The notes beneath the pieces are model-generated. The model was given only the letters and a program-made list of their open reading frames with translations, made no database searches and was not told the origin of the DNA. Both the position numbers and the translations under genes were made by a program. Below, piece after piece: positions 8,050-16,218 of a stretch of DNA of 64,000 bases; positions within the stretch are counted from its first letter, which is position 1; each line of letters starts with the position of its first letter. Source of the stretch: Chloroflexota bacterium (GTDB lineage: Bacteria; Chloroflexota; Anaerolineae; Promineifilales; Promineifilaceae); the NCBI GenBank assembly GCA_014584575.1, contig JACTMP010000023.1, positions 39,576 to 103,575 on the forward strand. The letters are read 5' to 3'.

Positions 8050-10038
8050 ATGGATTCAATCACGGAAGGGAGCCTTCTCTGGACGCCCACTGAGGCGGTG
8101 CATGAGGCGGCGAATTTGACCCGTTATATGCGCTGGTTGGAGCAGGAGCGGGGGCTGTTTTTTGCCGATTATCGAGCGTTATGGGAATGGTCAGTGACGG
8201 CCGTAGGCGAATTCTGGCAAAGTGTATGGGATTATTTTGAGGTGCAGGCATCGGCTACGGCCGTGGCCCCTCTCCCCTCCCTCTCCATGCCCGGAACGGA
8301 TTGGTTCCCCGGCGCTCGCCTCAATTACGCCGAAAATATCTTCCACAAAATGGCTGCCGATCAACCGGCCATCTATTACAAAGCCGAAGATCGCCGCCTG
8401 ATTTCCCTGACACGCCAACAAATTTATGCCCAAACAGCCGCCCTGGCCTACACCATGCAGCAGTTGGGCATTCGGCCAGGCGACCGGGTGGTGGCTTACC
8501 TGCCCAATATCCCGGAGACCATCATCGCTTTTCTGGCGGCGGCCAGCCTGGGTGCGGTCTGGTCTAGCTGTTCGCCAGACTTTGGCAGCCGCAGTGTACT
8601 CGACCGCTTCAGCCAGATTGAGCCAAAGCTGCTGCTGGCGGTGGATGGCTATGATTACGGTGGCAAAACCTTTGACCGCCGTGACGTTGTGGCCGAATTG
8701 CAGGCGGCTCTGCCTACGCTGGAACATACGATATTGGTTTCGCATTTGGCAGAGCCAACCACCTGGGCAAATACGATGATGTGGAGGGATGCAGTCGGTA
8801 ACGGCCGTACCCAACGCTTCGTTGGCCCCATCCCTTTTGCTCAACTCCCCTTTGACCACCCACTCTGGATTCTCTACTCCTCCGGCACCACCGGCCTGCC
8901 CAAACCCATTGTGCAGGGGCATGGTGGCATCCTGCTAGAACATCTCAAGGCCACCACCTTCCACAATGACCTGAAACCGGGCGACCGCTTCTTCTGGTTC
9001 ACCAGCACCGGCTGGATGATGTGGAACTACGTCGTTGGCAGCCTGCTCACCGGCAGCGCGGTGGTGCTGTATAACGGCAGCCCCGGCTACCCGGACATGA
9101 ACGCCCTCTGGCAGTTGGCCGCAGAAAGTGGCATGACCTACTTTGGCACGTCGGCCGCCTTCATTAGCGCCTGCATCAAGGCCGAAATTCACCCCAACCG
9201 GCAGTTTGACCTGAGCCGGATTCGCGGCGTTGGTTCCACCGGCTCACCGCTGACGGTGGCCGGTTTCCAGTGGATTTATGAGAACGTGAACGCACATCTG
9301 GCGCTGGAATCATTGAGCGGCGGCACCGATTTGTGTACGGCGTTTGTGGGCGGGGCACGCATCTTGCCCATTTATGCCGGGGAGATTCAGGGGGCGTCGT
9401 TGGGGGCGAAGGTGCAGGCGTTTAACGAGGCGGGCGAACCGGTAATCAATGAGGTAGGTGAACTGGTCATTACCGCGCCCATGCCTTCCATGCCGCTCTA
9501 TTTTTGGAATGACCCGGAGATGGCCCGCTACAAAGCCAGCTATTTTGATGTGTATCCGGGGGTGTGGCGGCATGGGGATTGGATCAAGTTTAATGAGCGC
9601 GGGGGGTGTGTCATTTACGGCCGTTCCGATTCCACCATTAATCGCCAGGGGGTGCGCATGGGCACCAGCGAGATTTACCAGGCAGTGGAAAGCCTGCCGG
9701 AGATTCAAGATTGCCTGATCATTGACCTGGAACTGTTGGGGCGGGAATCGTATATGCCCTTGTTTGTGGTTTTGCGGGAGGGGTATGTGTTGGATGATGA
9801 CCTGCGGCAGCGCATCCGCCACAAGCTGCGCCAGGATGTCTCACCGCGCCACGTGCCGGATGACATTATCCAGGTGGAGGAAGTGCCCTATACCCTCAGC
9901 GGCAAAAAGATGGAAGTGCCCATCCGCAAAATCCTGTTGGGCATGGACATAAGCACAGCCGCCAACCCCGGCGCGATGCGCAATCCGACGGCGATTGAGT
10001 TTTTTCGCAGGTTTGCGGAGGAGTTGGGGGAGCGGTAA
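8050..10038 (+). CDS. Acetoacetate--CoA ligase
   Basis: ATP-dependent ligase of the ANL superfamily that activates acetoacetate to acetoacetyl-CoA, allowing ketone bodies or PHB breakdown products to be used. At 662 residues it matches acetoacetyl-CoA synthetases, which share the N-terminal ACAS-like segment seen here (LTRYMRWLEQERGLFF...WSVTAVGEFW) and FPGARLNYAENIF. The P-loop-like motif is LYSSGTTGLPKPIVQGHGG, followed by FFWFTSTGWMMWNYV, SGGTDLCTAF and the adenylation hinge YGRSDSTINRQGVRMGTSEIY. The catalytic Lys is in PYTLSGKKMEVPI near the end. It stands 59 bp downstream of the AAA gene; a functional link is not evident. Confidence 0.93.
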   Translation: MDSITEGSLLWTPTEAVHEAANLTRYMRWLEQERGLFFADYRALWEWSVTAVGEFWQSVWDYFEVQASATAVAPLPSLSMPGTDWFPGARLNYAENIFHKMAADQPAIYYKAEDRRLISLTRQQIYAQTAALAYTMQQLGIRPGDRVVAYLPNIPETIIAFLAAASLGAVWSSCSPDFGSRSVLDRFSQIEPKLLLAVDGYDYGGKTFDRRDVVAELQAALPTLEHTILVSHLAEPTTWANTMMWRDAVGNGRTQRFVGPIPFAQLPFDHPLWILYSSGTTGLPKPIVQGHGGILLEHLKATTFHNDLKPGDRFFWFTSTGWMMWNYVVGSLLTGSAVVLYNGSPGYPDMNALWQLAAESGMTYFGTSAAFISACIKAEIHPNRQFDLSRIRGVGSTGSPLTVAGFQWIYENVNAHLALESLSGGTDLCTAFVGGARILPIYAGEIQGASLGAKVQAFNEAGEPVINEVGELVITAPMPSMPLYFWNDPEMARYKASYFDVYPGVWRHGDWIKFNERGGCVIYGRSDSTINRQGVRMGTSEIYQAVESLPEIQDCLIIDLELLGRESYMPLFVVLREGYVLDDDLRQRIRHKLRQDVSPRHVPDDIIQVEEVPYTLSGKKMEVPIRKILLGMDISTAANPGAMRNPTAIEFFRRFAEELGER

Positions 10039-10078
10039 GTTCGATTGCTGGTCTGAACGGTTGCGTCAGCACTTCCCG

Positions 10079-10564
10079 TTAAACTTCGTATTTGAATCCC
10101 GCCCGTTCGGCAATCAACGTCAGCAGTTTGGAAGAGGAGCGTTTAGGTTCGTAGGCGCCGGTCTCCCATTCGCTGATGGTGGGTTGGCGCACACCCAATT
10201 CTTGGGCAAACTGGGCCTGGTTCATGTGCATGTGTTCCCGCAGCGCCTTGATCATAGCGCTGTTCCACATGACAATGTCACCTTCGCGGCGGATTTCCTG
10301 GGGGGGGATGACGCCCTCTTTGCGGAAGGTGACGCGGCCGTTTTCCAGGTCAAGTTTATCCACCAGATACCCCGCCTCCAGCCAGGCGGATGATTGGGCG
10401 TTGGCGGTGCGCCGGTTGCTCCACCAGGCGCGCTGCGTGCGGGCGCTGAGGGGCAGGCCGCCGCCCAAGATGCTTTGCACGTCGGCCACCGTCAACAAAA
10501 TGACATCCTCGCCACTATTTCGGAAGAATTGGTACAGGGGGTAGTATTTGCTGCTTTCTCTCAT
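10079..10564 (-). CDS. DUF7662-like domain fused to XRE-type helix-turn-helix
   Basis: A 161-residue protein. Residues 1-70 (SKYYPLYQFFRNSGEDVILLT...ILGGGLPLSARTQRAWWSN) match my memory of the DUF7662 family, a small domain found alone or with DNA-binding or nuclease parts. Residues ~103-160 form a Cro/C1-type HTH (MNQAQFAQELGVRQPTISEWETGAYEPKRSSS). It is probably a transcription factor whose N-terminal domain senses an unknown signal or binds DNA. It converges with the acetoacetyl-CoA ligase gene and precedes mtnP's downstream end; autoregulation is possible but no operator was identified. Confidence 0.75.
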   Translation of the reverse strand: MRESSKYYPLYQFFRNSGEDVILLTVADVQSILGGGLPLSARTQRAWWSNRRTANAQSSAWLEAGYLVDKLDLENGRVTFRKEGVIPPQEIRREGDIVMWNSAMIKALREHMHMNQAQFAQELGVRQPTISEWETGAYEPKRSSSKLLTLIAERAGFKYEV

Positions 10565-10664
10565 ACGTACTCGTCAGATGGTAGCATTTCTGCGTTTACC
10601 TGACAGCATTGTACCTTTGTGGCGCAATCGTTACAAACAATGATGACCTGAGGAGTGACGGCCG

Positions 10665-11534
10665 TCACGAGAGATATTTGCTCACCAGCGGCGCTAACCG
10701 GGTTTTGACCGCGGCCGGGATGCGGGCGGGGTCGGTGGAGATGGCCGTCGCCAGGGTGTGGTGGGTGGCAAAGTCGCCGGCCCATACATCGGCCGTATGC
10801 ACCAGATGGGCGATGGCGGCCTGGGCCAGTTGGGTGTTCTGGTGTACAACGCGGAAGACGTGTGCGGCCGTGACCGGCGCTTCCGTTTCGTGCCACACGT
10901 CATAGTCGGTGACGTGAGCCATGCAGGCGTAGGCGATTTCTGCTTCGGCGGCCAGGAAGGCTTCGGGGGAGGTGGTCATGCCGATGACATCCATGCCCCA
11001 CTGCCGGTAGGTCAGCGATTCGGCTTTGGTGCTGAAGCGGGGGCCTTCGATGGTGATGTATTGGCCCCCTTCGTGGACGATACCGTGTGCGGCACGCACG
11101 GCCGTAGCCAGCGCCGTGCTCAACTCTGGCGAAAACGGATGGGCCACGGGGATATGCGCCACCAGTCCGTTGCCAAAAAAGGTGTGGGCGCGGATGCCTT
11201 TAGTATTGTCATACAACTGGTCGGGGATGACGATGTGGCCGGGGGCAAACTCCTCGCGCAAGGAGCCACAGGCGCTGACGGCAATGATATATTTGACGCC
11301 CATTGTCTTGAGGGCGAAGATGTTGGCCCGGTAGGGCACTTCGCTGGGGCTGAGGGTGTGCCCACGGCCGTGACGGGGCAGGAAAGCGACGCGACGGCCG
11401 TGCAAAACCCCGGTCACAATCGCATCCGACGGATCACCAAACGGGGTGCTGACCCGCTTTTCTTCCACATTGGCCAGCCCAACCATGCCATACAACCCGC
11501 TGCCACCAATTACCGCAATTTCAATATCTGCCAC
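10665..11534 (-). CDS. mtnP: S-methyl-5'-thioadenosine phosphorylase
   Basis: Splits methylthioadenosine to adenine and 5-methylthioribose 1-phosphate in the methionine salvage pathway. The 289-residue length is normal for the MTAP/PNP family. Motifs seen are AVIGGSGLYGM (phosphate site), FLPRHGRGHTLSPSEVPYRAN, ISACGSLRE-like SACGSLREEFAPG, and IEGPRFSTKAES followed by VIGMTTSPEAFLAAEAEIAYA. The final TDYDVW segment matches MTAP rather than general purine nucleoside phosphorylase. No other methionine salvage genes (mtnA, mtnB) are adjacent. Confidence 0.95.
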   Translation of the reverse strand: MADIEIAVIGGSGLYGMVGLANVEEKRVSTPFGDPSDAIVTGVLHGRRVAFLPRHGRGHTLSPSEVPYRANIFALKTMGVKYIIAVSACGSLREEFAPGHIVIPDQLYDNTKGIRAHTFFGNGLVAHIPVAHPFSPELSTALATAVRAAHGIVHEGGQYITIEGPRFSTKAESLTYRQWGMDVIGMTTSPEAFLAAEAEIAYACMAHVTDYDVWHETEAPVTAAHVFRVVHQNTQLAQAAIAHLVHTADVWAGDFATHHTLATAISTDPARIPAAVKTRLAPLVSKYLS

Positions 11535-11563
11535 AATAAACTCCTGTTATTGCTTTCCAAATT

Positions 11564-11827
11564 TCACGAGAAGAATCTTTCATAGTCGTCATGATTACCA
11601 ATCCAAAACCATGTCACAATATCACCATCCAGGATACCAACAGCCCGATACCCTAACGTGACCCTGACTGCCCAGATATTTTCCTCACTATTGATACATT
11701 TGAAGTGCAAAGATGGATGAAATGGATTTTGCGCCCATAGGTAGTAGGCTTTTCTGGCTCTACGCTGGACGGATTTATCAAGTGAGTGATATGCCTCCCA
11801 AAAAGAGGGGAGGGTTGCCGATTTCAT
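11564..11827 (-). CDS. RelE/ParE-superfamily toxin-like protein
   Basis: An 87-residue protein with the fold signature of the plasmid-stabilisation/RelE group: N-terminal helices (FWEAYHSLDKSVQRRARKAYYLW), HPSLHFKCI, a beta strand IWAVRVTLGYRAVG and the terminal strand VTWFWIGNHDDYERFF. Such proteins are mRNA interferases or gyrase poisons. It overlaps the upstream small gene by 4 bp (ATGA type), the usual toxin-antitoxin coupling, so together they form a likely type II module. Activity is inferred from family only. Confidence 0.85.
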   Translation of the reverse strand: MKSATLPSFWEAYHSLDKSVQRRARKAYYLWAQNPFHPSLHFKCINSEENIWAVRVTLGYRAVGILDGDIVTWFWIGNHDDYERFFS

Positions 11828-12054
11828 AATTGATCATAATCCATTACTCTGGCTTTGCCAGCTACTACTTCTTCTCTAGCCCGGCGTGCGGCCGCAATTA
11901 ATTGCTTTTGTGTTTTTTTGAATTGAGCATCCCAATCCATTTCATCTTGCATTTCGGCAATAAAATCCCGTAAATGCTCCACTGCTTGCTCTTGTGCCGA
12001 TTCAGGCAATGTTTCCATCATTTTTGTTATCGTAACAATCGCTGTCGAAGACAT
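11824..12054 (-). CDS. Putative antitoxin of the RelE-like module
   Basis: A 76-residue, mostly helical acidic/basic protein (MMETLPESAQEQAVEHLRDF...EMDWDAQFKKTQKQLIAAARRAREEV) located first in a two-gene unit whose second gene overlaps it by 4 bp. The ATG at 12054 has AAGGATGG about 7 bp upstream. No HTH is obvious; the N-terminal STAIVTITKMMETL could be a short beta strand-helix dimerisation/DNA-binding segment as in Phd- or AbrB-like antitoxins. Assignment rests on context. Confidence 0.8.
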   Translation of the reverse strand: MSSTAIVTITKMMETLPESAQEQAVEHLRDFIAEMQDEMDWDAQFKKTQKQLIAAARRAREEVVAGKARVMDYDQL

Positions 12055-12070
12055 AGACGACCATCCTTAT

Positions 12071-12299
12071 TTACATTTCATTGAGGATTGTAAACCTTTT
12101 TGAATTGTACTCATCTTCACTTATTAGCCCCTGTTTTTTGAGCTTCTGTAATTCACCCAGGCGTTCTTAAGCACTTTTTTCCTTTTCATCTGCTCGTTTT
12201 GAAGGTAATCCCCCCAGTTACAGCGTTAATGTCATTCATTAGAGCCATTTCATCAAAGATAGTTTCTTTACCACCTTCTATGGCTAATTGTAATCGTTC
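12071..12299 (-). pseudogene. Decayed gene with SHOCT-like C-terminus
   Basis: Read on the minus strand, ERLQLAIEGGKETIF...INAVTGG is followed by a frameshift at a run of six G (near 12212), then LPSKRADEKEKSA, an in-frame TAA near 12174 (one change from CAA) and ERLGELQKLKKQGLI...TILNEM ending in TAA at 12073-12071. The tail matches SHOCT domains, which end many bacterial proteins. The 5' part is cut off at the repeat at 12299. So a C-terminal remnant with one frameshift, one nonsense codon and a truncation survives just upstream of the antitoxin gene. Confidence 0.65.
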
Positions 12300-12365
12300 A
12301 GACCTGACAGGTTTTTACCAGTTCAAATCAAAACTTTACCGGCCAAAAACCTGTCAGGTCTCTTG
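12299..12365. repeat. ACCTGACAGGTTT inverted pair
   Basis: AGACCTGACAGGTTTTT and its inverted partner AAAAACCTGTCAGGTCT enclose a ~31-bp centre that includes TTTACCAGTTCAA. A second, one-armed copy with the same centre starts at 39189. It lies between the bactofilin-like gene's end and the SHOCT remnant. Confidence 0.85.
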
Positions 12366-12383
12366 AGGTACTGAACGCTTACA

Positions 12384-14321
12384 TTACTCAATTACCGATT
12401 TCTTCAAACGTGCATTTTCAGTTTGTAGGGCGCGGATTTTTTCGGAGGCCATTTCTTTCATTTGTTTGATGGCCTGGTTTTGTTTTTCGATCATCTCCCG
12501 CGCCTGCTTGTACTGCCCACCAAGCTGTTTTAATTGTACCTCACGTTCCACCAACCGGGCATGGATTTCGGCCAATCGTTCGCCCTGGGCGCGGGTTTCT
12601 TGCAGGTAGCGGTTGACTTCGGCTTCGGTAGCTTGCAGTTGCATCTGGCTTTCGCGCAGGGTGGCCTGCATGTTTTTCTTGTCGGCTTTGAGCAGGGCGA
12701 TGGTGTGTTGCAGCTCGTCGGTTTGCTGCCGCCAGGTGGTCTCTTTTTCGGCCACGGCCGTTTGCCACTTCACGCTCTCTTCGGACTGCATCTGCATCGT
12801 CGCAGCCTTGAGCCGGGTAATAGTGGCCTGCTGCTCGACGGCCGTTTCCTCCTGCTGCCTTAGTTTTTCCTGCCAGGTGGTGATTTCGGCCTGCTGCTGC
12901 GCCAGGGTGGTCTGCAATTCTTCCATTTCCGTTTGCAGCCGTTCGATCTGCGTGTTCTGCGTCGTGGCTGAGTCCCGTGCGGCTTCCAGTTCCGAGCGTG
13001 TACTTTCCAGGCTGGCCTTGTACCAGATCAGCTGTTCCAGGTATTCCTGCTCGGCGTCGGCCAGTTCCGTTTCCAGTTGGGTAATGCGGTTGGTCAGTTC
13101 GGCCAGGACGGCGGCGTCTACCAACGGCCGTGTCTTGCTCTCCTGCAATCCCCGCAATTCCGCCAGCGCCTTTTCCAATTCCTCGTCCAGATCATGCCGC
13201 TGTTCACGCAGCAAATTGATGGTGGTGGCGCTTTCTTCTAGCTGGAACTGCATTTTTTGTAGTTGGGTTTCCAGCTCCGCCGCCCGTTTTTCCTTCACCT
13301 CGGCCAGTTCTTGCCAGCGCATGAGCGAATCTTCCTGGTCGGCCTGATATTGCAGGTTATGGCGGTGAACGGTTTCCAGACTATCCAGCCGCTGCGCATA
13401 AGATTCGTTTTCCTTGTTAATTGCTTCCAGAGCGGCGTCTACTTCCGCTTTTTCGGCGGTCAAGACGGCATGTTTCTGGCGCAACTCATTGTACAAGTCG
13501 CGTAGTTCACTTAATTCCTGGTTCTGGTCGGTCATCAATTCGCGGGCAATGGTCAGTTCATTGCTCTGGCGATCAATCTGCGTTTTTTGCTGGCGGATGG
13601 TTTCCTGGGTTTCGTCCAGCCCCCGTTTTTGGCTGGTGAGTTCGCCGCGCACGGCCGTGAGTTGTTCTGTGAGCGCATTGATTTTGCCATACGCCTCCCC
13701 GGCCATCTCCGTCAGCCGCTTCTCAAAATCCTGCTCCATCTCATATCGGGAAGCGAGAGCGGTTGCCAGTTCCAGTTGCAGCAGATGGAGCGCCTCCATA
13801 TCGGAGGGGTTGTGCGTCAGGAAACTGGTATCCAGTTTTTCGGCCAGTTTATCCGTCTCGGCCGTCAGGCGGGTTTCGTCAATCAGGGCACCCGTAGCGC
13901 GGTAGCGGGCCAGGTCAGTTTCGTCTATACTGCTCAGCCAGCCCTGTACTTTGCCACCGGGGTGAATCGTCAGTGAAACGGCGTACACATCACCTAGAAT
14001 ATGTCCGCTGGCAGCTACCTCAATGCTGTGACAATAGGCAGAACCGGTGATGGTGCCTCTGACGATGATTTTGGGAGCGACGATATGCCCCACTACCGTG
14101 CCGTCCGTATGGATAATAACCGGTTTGTCAGTGGTCAGCCCCTCCACCAGATAACCGGTGACGTCCAACCACTCCTCTTTTTCGCGCCGGAAACGGGAAA
14201 CGAAGCCAGGTTTACGGCCGTTCACTCCCTGTTTTGTATGCTGATGGGCTGTTTCAAGAGGAGCAGGTGTGCTGTCAGCACTTTTTTTGTCCGGTACAGC
14301 GGTTTCTTTCAGGGCTGCCAT
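12384..14321 (-). CDS. Bactofilin-like domain fused to a long coiled coil
   Basis: A 645-residue protein. Residues ~60-150 form a polymer-forming bactofilin-like beta helix (VTGYLVEGLTT..., VVGHIVAPKIIVRGTITGS, GHILGDVYAVSLTIHPGG). From about 165 to the end the sequence is an almost unbroken coiled coil rich in E, Q, L, A and R. The first ~40 residues are a charged, flexible leader, and the segment GFVSRFRREKEEW precedes the beta helix. No signal peptide or membrane helix is seen, so a cytoskeletal scaffold in the cytoplasm, perhaps attached to the membrane or to the DNA, is likely. Typical bactofilins are 120-220 residues, so the ~480-residue coiled coil is unusual. The neighbours do not tell its job. 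Confidence 0.8.
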   Translation of the reverse strand: MAALKETAVPDKKSADSTPAPLETAHQHTKQGVNGRKPGFVSRFRREKEEWLDVTGYLVEGLTTDKPVIIHTDGTVVGHIVAPKIIVRGTITGSAYCHSIEVAASGHILGDVYAVSLTIHPGGKVQGWLSSIDETDLARYRATGALIDETRLTAETDKLAEKLDTSFLTHNPSDMEALHLLQLELATALASRYEMEQDFEKRLTEMAGEAYGKINALTEQLTAVRGELTSQKRGLDETQETIRQQKTQIDRQSNELTIARELMTDQNQELSELRDLYNELRQKHAVLTAEKAEVDAALEAINKENESYAQRLDSLETVHRHNLQYQADQEDSLMRWQELAEVKEKRAAELETQLQKMQFQLEESATTINLLREQRHDLDEELEKALAELRGLQESKTRPLVDAAVLAELTNRITQLETELADAEQEYLEQLIWYKASLESTRSELEAARDSATTQNTQIERLQTEMEELQTTLAQQQAEITTWQEKLRQQEETAVEQQATITRLKAATMQMQSEESVKWQTAVAEKETTWRQQTDELQHTIALLKADKKNMQATLRESQMQLQATEAEVNRYLQETRAQGERLAEIHARLVEREVQLKQLGGQYKQAREMIEKQNQAIKQMKEMASEKIRALQTENARLKKSVIE

Positions 14322-14462
14322 CTGCGGGCATAACCTCCAACATCACGTACAAAGCGTCACAATATCCATGCCAGGGTACTACATCTGGGTGCAAAGTTAA
14401 ATAGGATAGTTGGCGTGTAAACACCAGTTTAGGGGGGCATTATACCTGACAAAGTAAACGGG

Positions 14463-14492
14463 TGGCTAGTTGCAAGTGGCAGGTAGCAGGAC
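14463..14492. repeat. AAGTGGCAGGT word array (short)
   Basis: GTTGCAAGTGGCAGGTAGCAGG is a short copy of the word family seen at 43515-43592 and 60221-60260. It lies between the bactofilin-like gene and the phnE gene. Confidence 0.7.
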
Positions 14493-14507
14493 AATTACAT
14501 GTTCCGT

Positions 14508-14622
14508 AAAGCGGCAGATAAATCTGCACCAACAAAAGGCATAGTCGGCGAAGGCCGACTAACCCCCAGCCCACGAAGGTGGGCTTTGCCTTTTGTAGCC
14601 GAGATTTTAATCGCCGGGAATA
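14508..14622 (-). repeat. Multi-hairpin interspersed element, copy A
   Basis: On the minus strand this ~115-bp segment runs from GGCGATTAAAATC to GATTTATCTGCCGC. It contains the hairpins GCCCAC-CTTC-GTGGGC and AGTCGGC-CTTC-GCCGACT, the terminal palindrome GCAGATTTATCTGC, and an outer stem CAAAAGGC/GCCTTTTG enclosing the first two hairpins. Copy B at 44080-44200 is the same element in the other orientation, with paired substitutions in the stems. No reading frame is conserved. The rest of the 14322-14678 gap holds the short word array above and nothing else recognisable. Confidence 0.8.
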
Positions 14623-14678
14623 AAGGAATAAAGTATGCGATTGCCCCATGTCAAGTGGTATGTGATTGTTTGCCCCCA

Positions 14679-16214
14679 TCATATCACCCGACTCCGTATC
14701 TCCGAACTGGCGTAATCCAGCAAACTGACCACCAGGGCAATAGCCAGCATCATCACGCTGGCCTGTTGGTAGCGCAGTTGCTGTATGTTTTGCGAAAGCA
14801 CAAAACCAATGCCGCCGCCGCCGACGAAGCCGATGACGGTGGACATACGCACATTGATGTCCCAGCGGTAGAAGGAGAAGGCGATATAGGGGGGGATAAT
14901 CTGGGGAATGACCGCATAGGCGATCACTTGAATGCGGTTCGCGCCGGTGGCGGTGATCGCTTCCACCGGCCCATCGGAGATACTCTCCACCTGTTCGGAG
15001 AATAGTTTGCCCAGGGCGGCAATGGAGTGGAAAGTGAGGGCCATGAAACCGGCGAAGGGGCCAATGCCTACCCAAATGACAAAGACGATAGCCAAAATGA
15101 GAGATTCAATAGAGCGCAGAATGTTTAAGAGGGTCCGGCACACGCTGTAGATGATAAAACCGATGGGAAACGGCCGTTTGGGATCAAACCACGCCCCCGC
15201 CACAGCCCCAACTCCGGCGGCGATGATGGTCGGTATGGTTGTCCATAATTCTGGTCTGTCTGGGGTGTAAAGCCAGGCCAGCGCCGAGCCGATGGTGAAA
15301 ACGAAGAGGGCCGCCCCTAAGGCTGTTAACACGGCCGTGACCAAGCGCGCCGCTGAGCGTGACCAGGAAAGCACAGCCTCTTGCCCATAATGGCTGCCCC
15401 AAGACATGGCCACCAGCCCCCCCAACAGCCACATCACTGCCGGTGTGGCCATGCGAATAAAAAAGGCTACTACAAAAACAAAATTGCCAATAAACCCCCA
15501 CCCAGTGCCTAAGGCTGCTTCCAGCCATTGCCCGGCTACCAAACCCAATTCGGCAATAAGCCCCAGGGCAAAAAATGCCAGCAAAACAGCCGCGCTTAAA
15601 CGCAAATTAAGCAAAACGGTTTCGCGGCGCGACGGCCGTGTGGCCGCCGACATTGGCCCGCCAATCCGCACCCGCAGCAGCAGCCACAGCAGGAAAACAA
15701 CCACGATCAACGCGATCAATGCCGACCACGGTTCCGCGCTAACAACCGCCGCATAGCCAAATAATACCCGTGCTACCTGGCCGGCAACCCACCCCCCCAC
15801 CGGAAACGCAATAATCGCCGCCATAATGGCCGCCAACGGCATTGTCACCGGTTCCATCAAGTTGCGGGCAGCCAGGAACGAGACCGGCACCGCCAGGATG
15901 GTGCCTACTGTCGAGGCCATCAAGGCCATGAGAATGGTTTCCGCCATACGCTCCAGCGTCACTTTGGTGGTTTCACTTAACCCTGTAATCTGGCCTGTTG
16001 CCGCGTCGGTCAGGAAAAAATCAGGGCGCGCCAGCGCCCGCAAAACGTTAAATAGTTGTTCCTGGCGTCGGGGTTGTGTGGGGGTTTCCAGGTTGACCTG
16101 CGTGATCTCTACCGCAAAAGCATAGACAACAAAGATGAACACAACCAGCAGAAAGGTGCGCAAAGCCCTTTTGGCAGGTGACAATGAGTTCGGTTTTTCG
16201 CTTAATGCAGTCAT
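14679..16214 (-). CDS. phnE: Phosphonate/phosphite-type ABC transporter permease (PhnE)
   Basis: A 511-residue integral membrane protein, roughly twice the length of E. coli PhnE (about 260-280). The first half has an N-terminal helix (LLVVFIFVVYAFAVEI) and several predicted membrane spans. The C-terminal ~220 residues carry the BPD permease core with the EAA-like loop EAITATGANRIQVIAYAVIPQ and the FYRWDINVRMSTVIGFVGGGGIG segment that is diagnostic of PhnE. It lies 4 bp after the next phnE gene, so the two permeases are surely co-transcribed and probably form a heterodimer with PhnC and PhnD. The substrate could be phosphonate, phosphite or phosphate esters. Confidence 0.9.
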   Translation of the reverse strand: MTALSEKPNSLSPAKRALRTFLLVVFIFVVYAFAVEITQVNLETPTQPRRQEQLFNVLRALARPDFFLTDAATGQITGLSETTKVTLERMAETILMALMASTVGTILAVPVSFLAARNLMEPVTMPLAAIMAAIIAFPVGGWVAGQVARVLFGYAAVVSAEPWSALIALIVVVFLLWLLLRVRIGGPMSAATRPSRRETVLLNLRLSAAVLLAFFALGLIAELGLVAGQWLEAALGTGWGFIGNFVFVVAFFIRMATPAVMWLLGGLVAMSWGSHYGQEAVLSWSRSAARLVTAVLTALGAALFVFTIGSALAWLYTPDRPELWTTIPTIIAAGVGAVAGAWFDPKRPFPIGFIIYSVCRTLLNILRSIESLILAIVFVIWVGIGPFAGFMALTFHSIAALGKLFSEQVESISDGPVEAITATGANRIQVIAYAVIPQIIPPYIAFSFYRWDINVRMSTVIGFVGGGGIGFVLSQNIQQLRYQQASVMMLAIALVVSLLDYASSEIRSRVI

Positions 16215-16218
16215 ATTC

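Noticed and set aside
10758..11585. A 275-residue plus-strand frame opposite mtnP
   Set aside because: Antisense to a conserved gene; low-complexity G/V/D composition only.
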